The notes beneath the pieces are model-generated. The model ran no database searches. It was not told where the DNA came from and was given only the letters and a program-made list of their open reading frames with translations. This document shows, one piece after another, positions 1 through 6,736 of a DNA stretch of 58,734 nucleotides. The stretch lies in NCBI GenBank assembly GCA_937995745.1, contig CALKIU010000080.1:1-58734 (forward strand), read 5' to 3'. Each line of letters starts with the position of its first letter. Positions within the stretch are counted from its first letter, which is position 1. The stretch is from an uncultured Bacillaceae bacterium. Its GTDB lineage: Bacteria; Bacillota; Bacilli; Bacillales; Cytobacillaceae. The position numbers and the translations under genes were made by a program.

Positions 1-19
1 AAATTCAATATATTTAACC

Positions 20-56
20 ATCCGTCTTCCATTGCTGCAGAGGGCGGATTTTTTTT
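20..56 (+). terminator. Rho-independent terminator of an upstream gene
   Basis: A stem pairs ATCCGTC (20-26) with GGCGGAT (43-49), with one T-G wobble, and is followed directly by a run of eight T. The gene it ends lies left of the window. Confidence 0.6.
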
Positions 57-149
57 GTTCTTATCGCTTCCGTAAATAAGGAATGTCGGTTATAGTGAAA
101 AAATGTAACACCGTTGAATTTTTTCTCTAAATCATATTTTTCACCTGTG

Positions 150-164
150 GTTGCACGGTGCAAC
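150..164. promoter_or_regulatory. Perfect short palindrome upstream of the methylase
   Basis: GTTGCAC-G-GTGCAAC is a perfect 7-1-7 inverted repeat 110 bases before the methylase start. It may be an operator for a dimeric regulator. A TATAAT-like hexamer follows at 232-237 without a convincing -35. The role is unknown. Confidence 0.3.
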
Positions 165-274
165 TGTTGGACGGTTTGCTCCGGAAACGTCGATTTCATA
201 CGGTTTCCATACACAACAACAGGCGGAATGATATAATAATATATTGTGATTGTGTTAGCAAAGGGTGTGCGAAC

Positions 275-1123
275 TTGGAAAAAATACTAAGCCAAACCGC
301 CCCGCAGCCGTTTTTAAAATGGGCAGGGGGAAAAAGACAATTGCTTCCGGAAATCAGAAAATATATTCCGCAAATGTTTGATACGTATTATGAGCCGTTT
401 GTCGGCGCGGGGGCCGTCCTTTTTGATTTGCGTCCCAAGAAGGCGGTCATTAATGATATCAATAAAGAATTGATAAACGTTTATATGGTAATCCGCGATC
501 ACGTGGATGAGTTGATTGAAGATTTAAAACGGCATAAAAATGAGAAAGAATATTTTTATGCTCTCCGCAATTTGGACCGGACGCCGCAGTATGCGGAACT
601 GTCCCCTGTAAAAAAAGCATCCAGAATCATTTATTTAAATAAAACATGTTATAACGGCCTCTATCGTGTGAATAAGCGCGGGGAATTTAACGTACCATTT
701 GGAAGATATAAGAATCCCCAGTTCGTGAATGAAACGGTGTTGAGGGCTGTTCACGCCTATTTCAATTCAGCGCAAATAGTCATGAAAAATGAAGATTTTG
801 TCTCTGCTGTTGCGACAGCGAAGAAAGGGGATTTCGTTTATTTTGATCCTCCCTATGACCCTGTGTCGGAAACGTCTTCTTTTACGAGTTACAGCTTAGA
901 CGGCTTTACAAAAGATGATCAAATTCGCCTCCGGAACCTTTGTACGGAACTGGATGAACGGGGCGTGAAGTTTTTATTAAGCAACTCGGCAACGGATTTT
1001 ATCATGAATATTTACAGCGAAAAAGGATTTATCATTGAAAAAGTGGCTGCGGCGCGCCACATAAACTCGGATGCCGCAAAACGGGGAAAAATTTATGAGG
1101 TGCTTATACGGAATTATAAGTAA
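275..1123 (+). CDS. D12-class (Dam family) DNA adenine N6-methyltransferase, apparently orphan
   Basis: The product has 282 residues if translation starts at TTG 275, which follows AAGGGTG at good spacing. A longer GTG start at 158 adds 39 residues that resemble nothing in the family. FLKWAGGKRQL near the N-terminus and YEPFVGAGAVLF form the S-adenosylmethionine site, and DPPYDP is the catalytic DPPY motif. These are the signatures of alpha-group N6-adenine methylases such as Dam and DpnM, whose usual target is GATC. No restriction endonuclease gene lies beside it inside the window. It could be a solitary regulatory methylase, or half of a restriction system cut by the window edge. Enzyme class is secure; target sequence is not. 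Confidence 0.9.
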   Translation: MEKILSQTAPQPFLKWAGGKRQLLPEIRKYIPQMFDTYYEPFVGAGAVLFDLRPKKAVINDINKELINVYMVIRDHVDELIEDLKRHKNEKEYFYALRNLDRTPQYAELSPVKKASRIIYLNKTCYNGLYRVNKRGEFNVPFGRYKNPQFVNETVLRAVHAYFNSAQIVMKNEDFVSAVATAKKGDFVYFDPPYDPVSETSSFTSYSLDGFTKDDQIRLRNLCTELDERGVKFLLSNSATDFIMNIYSEKGFIIEKVAAARHINSDAAKRGKIYEVLIRNYK

Positions 1124-1370
1124 AATCGATGGAACGGGGCATGGCATCATCCTTGAGCGTTTTATTCAATGAAACCTCAAACATTGTCCGAAATGTCCAG
1201 TTTTAGTTTTATTGTCGTTTCTGCATCAATTCTTGTTGTGCCGGATATATATTGGTCACGAATCCTTTCCGGCATGCTGAACACAACTGGATAAAGTATC
1301 AATAAATTGACTAATTAAAGAAAAAATATTCCTTTTCTCCCCAATTTTTAGAGGATTAATAAAAATTTCA

Positions 1371-1391
1371 CACTTTTTTCACAAAAAAGTG
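1371..1391. repeat. Perfect inverted repeat in the codY-A promoter region
   Basis: CACTTTTTT-CAC-AAAAAAGTG is a perfect 9-3-9 inverted repeat. It overlaps the Fnr/Crp-type site at 1388-1403. It could be a second regulator site or a hairpin. Confidence 0.45.
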
Positions 1392-1403
1392 ATATTTATC
1401 ACT
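1388..1403 (+). promoter_or_regulatory. Fnr/Crp-type operator upstream of codY-A
   Basis: AGTGATATTTATCACT is perfectly symmetric and has the GTGA-N6-TCAC core of Bacillus Fnr sites (TGTGA-N6-TCACA). A -10-like TAAAGT at 1426-1431 would put the transcription start near 1438, so the site centre falls at about -42. That is the class II activator position of Fnr. Confidence 0.5.
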
Positions 1404-1466
1404 GATTTTTGTCTTTTATTTCACATAAAGTAGAGTATGAATGAAAAAATATTTTTTAAGGAATTT

Positions 1467-1502
1467 GAATTCCCTCAAAATTTTTAAATTTTGAGGGGAT
1501 TC
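1467..1502 (+). other. Leader hairpin of codY-A
   Basis: GAATTCCCTCAAAAT and ATTTTGAGGGGATTC form a long, almost perfect stem with a six-base A/T loop, about 65 bases before the codY-A start. No T-run follows, so it is not a standard terminator. It may protect the mRNA or act in attenuation. The rest of 1124-1565 shows no gene. Confidence 0.5.
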
Positions 1503-1565
1503 TTATGGCGGGCAAACTTTTATAGCTTCATATTAATTTAAAATATTGGGGAGGAACTTTTACGA

Positions 1566-2351
1566 ATGAACTTACTGGAGAAAACAAGAACGATTAACAC
1601 GCTGCTTCAGGAATCTGCAGGAAAGCCGATTGATTTTATGAGAATAGGCGCTACTTTAAGCGACATCATCGAAGCCAATATATTCATCGTTAATCGGAGC
1701 GGCAAACTGCTCGGGTATACCGTTTTTCAAAGGATAGAGAGTGAACGGGTTAAAAATATGCTGGAGAACCGCCAGTTCCCTGAAGAATATATTCAAAATC
1801 TGCTTACCGTTACAGAGACCCGTTCCAATATTGGCATCGACAGCCCTTTGACCGTTTTTCCGGTTGAAGACAAGGAACTTTTTGAGAACGGTTTGACGAC
1901 GATTGTTCCGATAATCGGCGGGGGAGAGCGGCTCGGTACGTTAATTTTGGCCAGACTTGATGTTCCGTTCGAAGACGAGGATTTGATTCTGGCTGAATAT
2001 GCAGCCACTGTCGTCGGAATGGGGATTTTGCGCCAAAAAGCGGAAGAGGCAGCGGAAGAAGCCCGCAGCAAGACAGTGGTGCAAATGGCCATCAACTCAT
2101 TGTCTTTCAGTGAATTGGAAGCTATTGAACACATTTTCGACGACCTCGAGGGGACAGAGGGCCTGTTGGTCGCATCGAGAATCGCGGACCGTTATGGAAT
2201 TACCCGTTCCGTAATTGTCAATGCCCTCAGGAAACTGGAAAGCGCCGGCGTGATCGAAACCCGTTCTTTAGGTATGAAAGGTACGTATATTAAGATTTTG
2301 AATGACAGATTGCTCGACGAACTTGAAAAAGTAAAATCCCCGATGATTTAA
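1566..2351 (+). CDS. codY: CodY paralogue A, GTP/branched-chain amino acid sensing transcriptional regulator
   Basis: The product has 261 residues (CodY of B. subtilis has 259) and aligns over its full length. It has an N-terminal GAF domain (about 1-155), a linker helix, and a winged helix-turn-helix whose recognition segment ITRSVIVNALRKLES is that of classical CodY. Residues known to contact isoleucine/valine in B. subtilis CodY are mostly kept: F40, R61, M65, F71 and P72; M62 is V. CodY represses nutrient-scavenging genes when amino acids and GTP are high. The gene is not in the usual xerC-hslVU-codY context. It stands alone, with SD GGGGAGG, behind an Fnr-like site and a leader hairpin. 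A second paralogue lies at 15772-16566. I infer an extra, anaerobically induced CodY. Confidence 0.93.
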   Translation: MNLLEKTRTINTLLQESAGKPIDFMRIGATLSDIIEANIFIVNRSGKLLGYTVFQRIESERVKNMLENRQFPEEYIQNLLTVTETRSNIGIDSPLTVFPVEDKELFENGLTTIVPIIGGGERLGTLILARLDVPFEDEDLILAEYAATVVGMGILRQKAEEAAEEARSKTVVQMAINSLSFSELEAIEHIFDDLEGTEGLLVASRIADRYGITRSVIVNALRKLESAGVIETRSLGMKGTYIKILNDRLLDELEKVKSPMI

Positions 2352-2442
2352 GTGTGGCAAATGTGCTGCTCCGTCTTATTTGGCTATGGGGATTAAGGAG
2401 TCCGAAAGAGACGGGCTTAAATAGCCAAGTACCACAGAACGG

Positions 2443-2489
2443 TAAACCGATTGAACCGAATACAGGTTTGGTCGGTTTATTTTTTTTTG
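2443..2489 (+). terminator. Terminator of codY-A
   Basis: TAAACCGA (2443-2450) pairs with TCGGTTTA (2472-2479). The inner arms AACC/GGTT extend the stem, and nine T follow. The interval 2490-2785 shows no convincing gene. Confidence 0.8.
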
Positions 2490-2785
2490 CGCAAAATTTT
2501 TGTTCCGGCAAAAAGGGAAGCGCATTTTGCCTTTTATTGCCCGTAACATTAATTGCCGTGAGGACGTTTTTGTTTTTACAGGCGGTTTTTATTTTTAAAG
2601 ATTTTGTTCAAAAAGATTCCAATGCCATGTTGTTTTGGTTTTGACTTCTTGGGAAATTATCCGGAATTCATAACAGCCGTTAAAGCGCCATCCGTCGTTT
2701 CATTTATGACTTAGTACATGGAGAAAATAACTGTCTAACGAGAGATGTTTTTGCGAAAAACTTGCTGAATAGAAGGTGCGAACGA

Positions 2786-3343
2786 ATGTCTTCTAATATG
2801 AAAAACAAACAAACAGAGGTGGATATAGACCGGGCAATCGATGAACTTTGCAAAAGCACTTGGAAAGAAGTTTATCAATTTGTCTATTACAGAGTGCAAA
2901 ATCGCGAACAGGCTGAAGATATTACCCAGGAAACGTATGTGAAAGCGATTCGCTTTATGAAGAATAACACCATTCAGCCGGAAAAACGGTTGGCATTCCT
3001 GCGCACGGTGGCGCTCAATATTTTGCGCGACCTGTGGCGGAAGGAGAAGAGAAGGGGAACAAAAGTCAATATTGAAGCCGTTGACCCGGCAAACTGGGCC
3101 ATTGAGGCCGAGACAGACTCGTCCGCGGACAGAATGATTATCGAAAAAGCCCTCGGCCAGTTGACACAAGAGCAGCGCACAGTGATTGAACTGAGAATTT
3201 TAAAAGGTTATTCAGTGGCAGACACGGCCAAGGTGATGGGAAAAAATGAAGGAGCCGTCCGGATTATGCAGCACCGCGCTTTAAAACGCCTGGCCAAACT
3301 TTTAAAATCCGTACAGGAGGGGCAAACGCATGAGTTGTCATGA
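2786..3343 (+). CDS. ECF-type RNA polymerase sigma factor
   Basis: The product has 185 residues from ATG 2786, which follows AGAAGG at good spacing; TTG 2762 is an alternative in-frame start. Region 2 spans about residues 20-90 and includes AEDITQETYVKAI. Region 4 spans about 125-180 with the helix-turn-helix YSVADTAKVMGKNEGAVRIM. There is no region 1.1 or 3, as expected for extracytoplasmic-function sigma factors. The gene overlaps the next gene by 14 bases, so sigma and anti-sigma are probably translationally coupled. The inducing signal and regulon cannot be read from the sequence. I did not find a convincing ECF autoregulatory promoter upstream. Confidence 0.88.
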   Translation: MSSNMKNKQTEVDIDRAIDELCKSTWKEVYQFVYYRVQNREQAEDITQETYVKAIRFMKNNTIQPEKRLAFLRTVALNILRDLWRKEKRRGTKVNIEAVDPANWAIEAETDSSADRMIIEKALGQLTQEQRTVIELRILKGYSVADTAKVMGKNEGAVRIMQHRALKRLAKLLKSVQEGQTHELS

Positions 3344-4994
3344 AGAAAAGGTATCGCAATTTATTGACAGCCTTAATGAGGAAAGGAAACCTGCCGAAGA
3401 TGAATATTCAACGGACTCGCCGGAATTGAAAGTGTTATATCAAACGGTCAAAAAAGTCCGCACATTGAAAGAACCGGCCATGCCCGACAAGGATTTTCCC
3501 GAAAAACTGGCTAAGTTGGCGAAAAGGGAAATACATGGCGGGACAGTGAAGAGAAACCGGCGCTGGGCAAAGGCTGCGGTTATCGCAGCTGCGGCCGCCC
3601 TCCTCGCTATCGCCGTCAACATTCTTGGGCCGATGCAGTCAAATGGAATTGTCCAGGCGATGGAAAAGGCCTTTAAAGAAGTGCAGGCTTACCATGGGAT
3701 ATTAAATATTGTTGAAACGAATGAACAAGGCGATTCAGTCACCCAAGCGAGGCTGGAGGTATGGGCCGACAAAGATGGACATTATTACACGAAGGGACTG
3801 GAAGGCGCTTATAAGGGGATCGTGACAGTCCATAACGGCGAGCGGAAATGGCAGATTCACCCTGATCAAAAAGAAATCCATATATTGGATGTCTTTCCCG
3901 ATACCCATCGGTTTGTTTTTGAAATAGGAACGGAAATTAATCAAGTAAAAAACGCATTGACCGTTAAGGAAAAAGGAGAAGAAAGGGTGGCCGGAAGGGA
4001 AGCGATCGTGCTTGAAGTCGTACCGGAAGGAGGAGAAGCTTACAAAATTTGGGTTGATAAAGAAACAAAACTGCCTTTGCAAAAGGAAACCCCGTTCCGG
4101 AATGCTATCCGTTATACGATCACTTACACGGAACTGGAAATTGCCGAGGGCGGTATCCCGGAAAATCTGTTAGCCTTTCATGTTCCTCCGGGGTATAAAG
4201 AAAGCAATCTGCATCCCGAGCAGGCGGTCACTTCTTTGAAAGAAGCAGAGGATATTGCCGGTTTTCCGATCATCCGGCAGGGAGATTTGCGCGGGATGTA
4301 TGAGCAAGAGAAGATCACCGTTGTAAAGAATGAAATTATCAAAATTTACTACAAAGGCCTTTTGAACAGGGGAAAATTGGTTTTTATTCAAGGAAAAGCG
4401 AAAGATGATTTTAAGATAGCCAACACTGCTTTGAAAGGAAAAATGGCCGGATTGGAAATCGAATTGCAAATGCCGCTGGAAATGGATACCGGAATTTTGA
4501 GCGGCGGAGGCCCTTATGCCGGCGAAACGGCGTTTGGCTCGATCCGCTGGCAAGAAGGTGATTTTGAATTTGCCGTGATAGGGGATGTTTCACTGGAGGA
4601 ATTGATTTTCTTTACGGAAAGGTTGACGAACAAAAAAATTGAGATCCCTTCTATGTTTTTTGTTCCTGAGATTGAAGTCCCGGTTGATATGGAGGCAGAG
4701 GAAAATGCCCAGAAAAATGTTGATGCGGGCAGTTCTCCGTGGAGGCTCGATCCGCTCTATTCGGCGCAAGTTTTTGTCAGTTTAAAAATATCTCCGGGAG
4801 GAATTGAAGGAGTGTATCCGGTCAAGCTAACTGAATTAAAAATTTTGCAAAATGATGGAACCACTGCGGTTATTCAGGTCCGTGCGAAAAACAGTCCGGT
4901 TGAGAAAGTCTATCTGAAAAAATTGGTAAGGCAAGATTCAAGCGGAATTTGGACAGTGGTCGGTTATGATCCGTCCGGAAACGGCGGCGAATAG
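3330..4994 (+). CDS. Membrane anti-sigma factor with RseB/LolA-like extracytoplasmic domain
   Basis: The product has 554 residues. A cytosolic N-terminus (about 1-78) is followed by one membrane segment (about 80-99, alanine-rich) and a large outer domain. Residues about 105-290 resemble the lipoprotein-localisation/RseB-like fold: an AYHGILNIVET-type start, and KIWVDKETKLPLQKE as found in MucB/RseB and LolA-like sigma regulators. The last 250 residues form further beta-rich segments. The N-terminus lacks the HxxxCxxC zinc anti-sigma motif. Its position directly after, and overlapping, the ECF sigma gene supports a role as its membrane-bound inhibitor and envelope sensor. The outer domain may bind a lipid or peptide signal. 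Confidence 0.75.
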   Translation: MSCHEEKVSQFIDSLNEERKPAEDEYSTDSPELKVLYQTVKKVRTLKEPAMPDKDFPEKLAKLAKREIHGGTVKRNRRWAKAAVIAAAAALLAIAVNILGPMQSNGIVQAMEKAFKEVQAYHGILNIVETNEQGDSVTQARLEVWADKDGHYYTKGLEGAYKGIVTVHNGERKWQIHPDQKEIHILDVFPDTHRFVFEIGTEINQVKNALTVKEKGEERVAGREAIVLEVVPEGGEAYKIWVDKETKLPLQKETPFRNAIRYTITYTELEIAEGGIPENLLAFHVPPGYKESNLHPEQAVTSLKEAEDIAGFPIIRQGDLRGMYEQEKITVVKNEIIKIYYKGLLNRGKLVFIQGKAKDDFKIANTALKGKMAGLEIELQMPLEMDTGILSGGGPYAGETAFGSIRWQEGDFEFAVIGDVSLEELIFFTERLTNKKIEIPSMFFVPEIEVPVDMEAEENAQKNVDAGSSPWRLDPLYSAQVFVSLKISPGGIEGVYPVKLTELKILQNDGTTAVIQVRAKNSPVEKVYLKKLVRQDSSGIWTVVGYDPSGNGGE

Positions 4995-5015
4995 TTTTTC
5001 CGTTGTCTTGCAAGC

Positions 5016-5046
5016 AAAAAGAGGCGGCATGGGCCACCTCTTTTTT
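5016..5046 (+). terminator. Terminator of the sigma/anti-sigma operon
   Basis: AAAAAGAGG pairs with CCTCTTTTT around an inner GGC/GCC stem, and the descending arm forms the T-run. Confidence 0.8.
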
Positions 5047-5149
5047 ATCAAAATCCCGCTCGTAACAAATCATTTTTGCAATCGTCTATTTAGTCAAAGG
5101 GATTTCGAACAACAAAATCCTGTGAATCTGCTAAAAGGGACGTGAGCAA

Positions 5150-5452
5150 ATGAGGGGAAATTTAAACTTTTGGTCGTTCGTTTGTTCTTTGGTTGCTATC
5201 GTTTTCTTTTTAGTCCTGTTGTTTTTTGAACAAGTGATGGACAGGGTTTTTCTTCTTACAGGAATCAACCCTTTTGGCATCATGCTTGGTATATCTGCAG
5301 TCACCCTTTTTCTTGGCCTCCTCGGATTAAAGGATGTAAATGGATGGAAAACAATGACCCGCAGTTTGGTTGCCATTTGTTTGGCTTGCGGAATTCTCGC
5401 AGCCGCTTCTTACCTCTTGATTGCCGAGTTTTTTGCAAACGGCTTGTATTGA
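5150..5452 (+). CDS. Small membrane protein of unknown function
   Basis: The product has 100 residues with three hydrophobic segments, at about 8-28, 42-60 and 70-92. AAGGGACGTGAG lies just before the ATG, and a terminator follows, so it looks like a real single-gene unit. I do not recognise the family. It lies between the anti-sigma gene and the Crp/Fnr regulator; either neighbour could control it, but nothing in the sequence shows this. Confidence 0.65.
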   Translation: MRGNLNFWSFVCSLVAIVFFLVLLFFEQVMDRVFLLTGINPFGIMLGISAVTLFLGLLGLKDVNGWKTMTRSLVAICLACGILAAASYLLIAEFFANGLY

Positions 5453-5497
5453 ATTTTTATAATGATTTTTTGTGCGTATTTCCCCCTCTTTTTGTAT

Positions 5498-5522
5498 CCC
5501 CTTCCTTAGGGGGTTTTTTTTT
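5498..5522 (+). terminator. Terminator of the small membrane protein gene
   Basis: CCCC (5498-5501) pairs with GGGG (5509-5512) across a short loop, followed by nine T. A second CCCCCT upstream could extend the stem. Confidence 0.65.
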
Positions 5523-5635
5523 GGCTTTCGTTGGAGTGTGGAATGAGAGGATGGTCTGGGGCGTCGTCAGGCGGCAAGGATGGATGTTAAAAAATGTACA
5601 CGTTGCAAATGGGAGGATGTCTGCTTTTAAATCAC

Positions 5636-5678
5636 AAAAAAAGCATGAAGGGCAACATAAAACGGTTCATGCTTTTTA
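5636..5678 (-). terminator. Terminator of the Crp/Fnr regulator gene
   Basis: AAAAAGCATGA and TCATGCTTTTT form an 11-base stem about 75 bases past the regulator stop. On the minus strand the T-run follows the hairpin. Confidence 0.75.
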
Positions 5679-5753
5679 TCCCGACTTAACCAGAATGCAT
5701 CTTTCTCATAACGTTCTCGTTGGATGGGTGTTCATAGTTGAGGATTTCATGAT

Positions 5754-6329
5754 TCATATCTGAATGTTTTTCATTGCTCTTGCCACGGTTATGCGGCTGA
5801 CACCCGCCATAAGGGCTAAATCTTCCTGGGTGATTAATTGGAGGTCTACATCCAATTCTTTTAGTGTGTCATAAATAAGTTGTACTTTTTCTGCCCCGGG
5901 CAATGAATGGAGTTTTACCCAAAAGGTTTGATTTTTGGTTACCCGTTTTGTGAGGCTTTGTGTCAAGGCATAGGCAAATTGTCTGTTTTCGTTAAACAAT
6001 TGTCTGATCATTTGTATCGGATAATTACATATTTTTACTTCTGTCAGTGCCATTGTTGAATATTCAGGGTATTCAATATTATCAAACAACAAATGTTCTC
6101 CAAGAAGTTCCCCTGCCTTAATGATGTCGATGCTTTTTTGTGTCCCGTCTTCCAACAGTGTGTATTTTAACAAAACCCCTTCGGAAACAATTTGAAAATT
6201 TCCTTGTGACAAGTAATTTGTAATTTGCTTTGGCGTTTGATAGGTAATTGTGACGTGTTGGCACAGAAACTTTTTCGTTTCCTCGTCCAACAATTCACAA
6301 AAAGAGTTTTTGGTGCACCCGTTAATCAT
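5754..6329 (-). CDS. Crp/Fnr-family regulator with an FNR-like cysteine pattern
   Basis: The product has 191 residues from ATG 6329, which follows GGGTGAT; an upstream ATG at 6359 has no SD. An N-terminal cyclic-nucleotide-binding-like beta barrel (about 20-115) is followed by a long dimer helix and a helix-turn-helix, LALMAGVSRITVARAM. Cysteines C5, C11 and C23 at the N-terminus, plus C101 in TEVKICNYP, recall E. coli FNR, which uses three N-terminal cysteines and C122 in a matching strand for its 4Fe-4S cluster. Bacillus Fnr carries its cluster cysteines at the C-terminus instead. The protein ends a few residues after the recognition helix, so the usual wing is missing. The gene is divergent from the reductase cluster and is probably its oxygen- or redox-responsive activator. 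Confidence 0.85.
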   Translation of the reverse strand: MINGCTKNSFCELLDEETKKFLCQHVTITYQTPKQITNYLSQGNFQIVSEGVLLKYTLLEDGTQKSIDIIKAGELLGEHLLFDNIEYPEYSTMALTEVKICNYPIQMIRQLFNENRQFAYALTQSLTKRVTKNQTFWVKLHSLPGAEKVQLIYDTLKELDVDLQLITQEDLALMAGVSRITVARAMKNIQI

Positions 6330-6546
6330 TAAAATCACCCGATTTTGTGTGATATACATGGTTGTAGTTCAATTTTACCATGTAAAAAATCTTATTTTTA
6401 TAAATAGAAAACCTGACACAGAAATGTCGGAAATTATTTTTATATAGTTTGTTTTAAGGGGAAATATTTTCTGATGGATCTAAGTACCAATCTTTGCGCA
6501 TAAAAACGAACTTTACATTTATATTACCAGCATTACGAAAAAGTCA

Positions 6547-6564
6547 TTGTATCAAATGATACAA
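6547..6564. promoter_or_regulatory. Palindromic operator for the Crp/Fnr regulator
   Basis: TTGTATCAAATGATACAA is a perfect 18-base palindrome with TGTAT-N6-ATACA geometry, the half-site spacing of Crp/Fnr proteins. A third half-site TTGTATCA lies at 6569-6576. A -10-like TTAAAG near 6586-6591 would place the palindrome centre at about -42 from the reductase start. Confidence 0.6.
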
Positions 6565-6571
6565 ATGGTTG

Positions 6572-6604
6572 TATCACTTGAGTTTTTAAAGATAACAAGT
6601 GATA
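6572..6604. repeat. Second inverted repeat in the reductase promoter
   Basis: TATCACTTG (6572-6580) is the exact inverse of CAAGTGATA (6596-6604). Its left arm overlaps the extra TTGTATCA half-site, and it spans the likely -10 region. It could be a repressor site or an early hairpin. Confidence 0.5.
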
Positions 6605-6614
6605 TCGCTAGAAA

Positions 6615-6629
6615 TAATCTCAGAAAATA
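6615..6629. promoter_or_regulatory. Weak CodY-box-like sequence before the reductase cluster
   Basis: TAATCTCAGAAAATA matches the CodY consensus AATTTTCWGAAAATT at 11 of 15 positions, just after the predicted transcription start. On its own this is weak; the flanking CodY genes make it worth testing. Confidence 0.25.
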
Positions 6630-6736
6630 AAATGAAAGTAACTGCCAATATTTTTTTGAAAAAACAATTAAGGCCGGGGAAAGAAAAATAATGGCAGTTT
6701 TTGATAATTCACATCGTGAAAGAGGAGGCAAGCGAT

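Noticed and set aside
2354..2644. 96-codon frame after codY-A
   Set aside because: It reads through the codY-A terminator, including its T-run, and has no SD.
5344..5763. 139-codon frame overlapping the small membrane protein
   Set aside because: It is out of frame with a better supported gene and crosses two terminators.
6464..6478. Second CodY-like sequence between the Crp/Fnr gene and the reductase
   Set aside because: Only about 10 of 15 positions match, which is expected by chance in AT-rich DNA.
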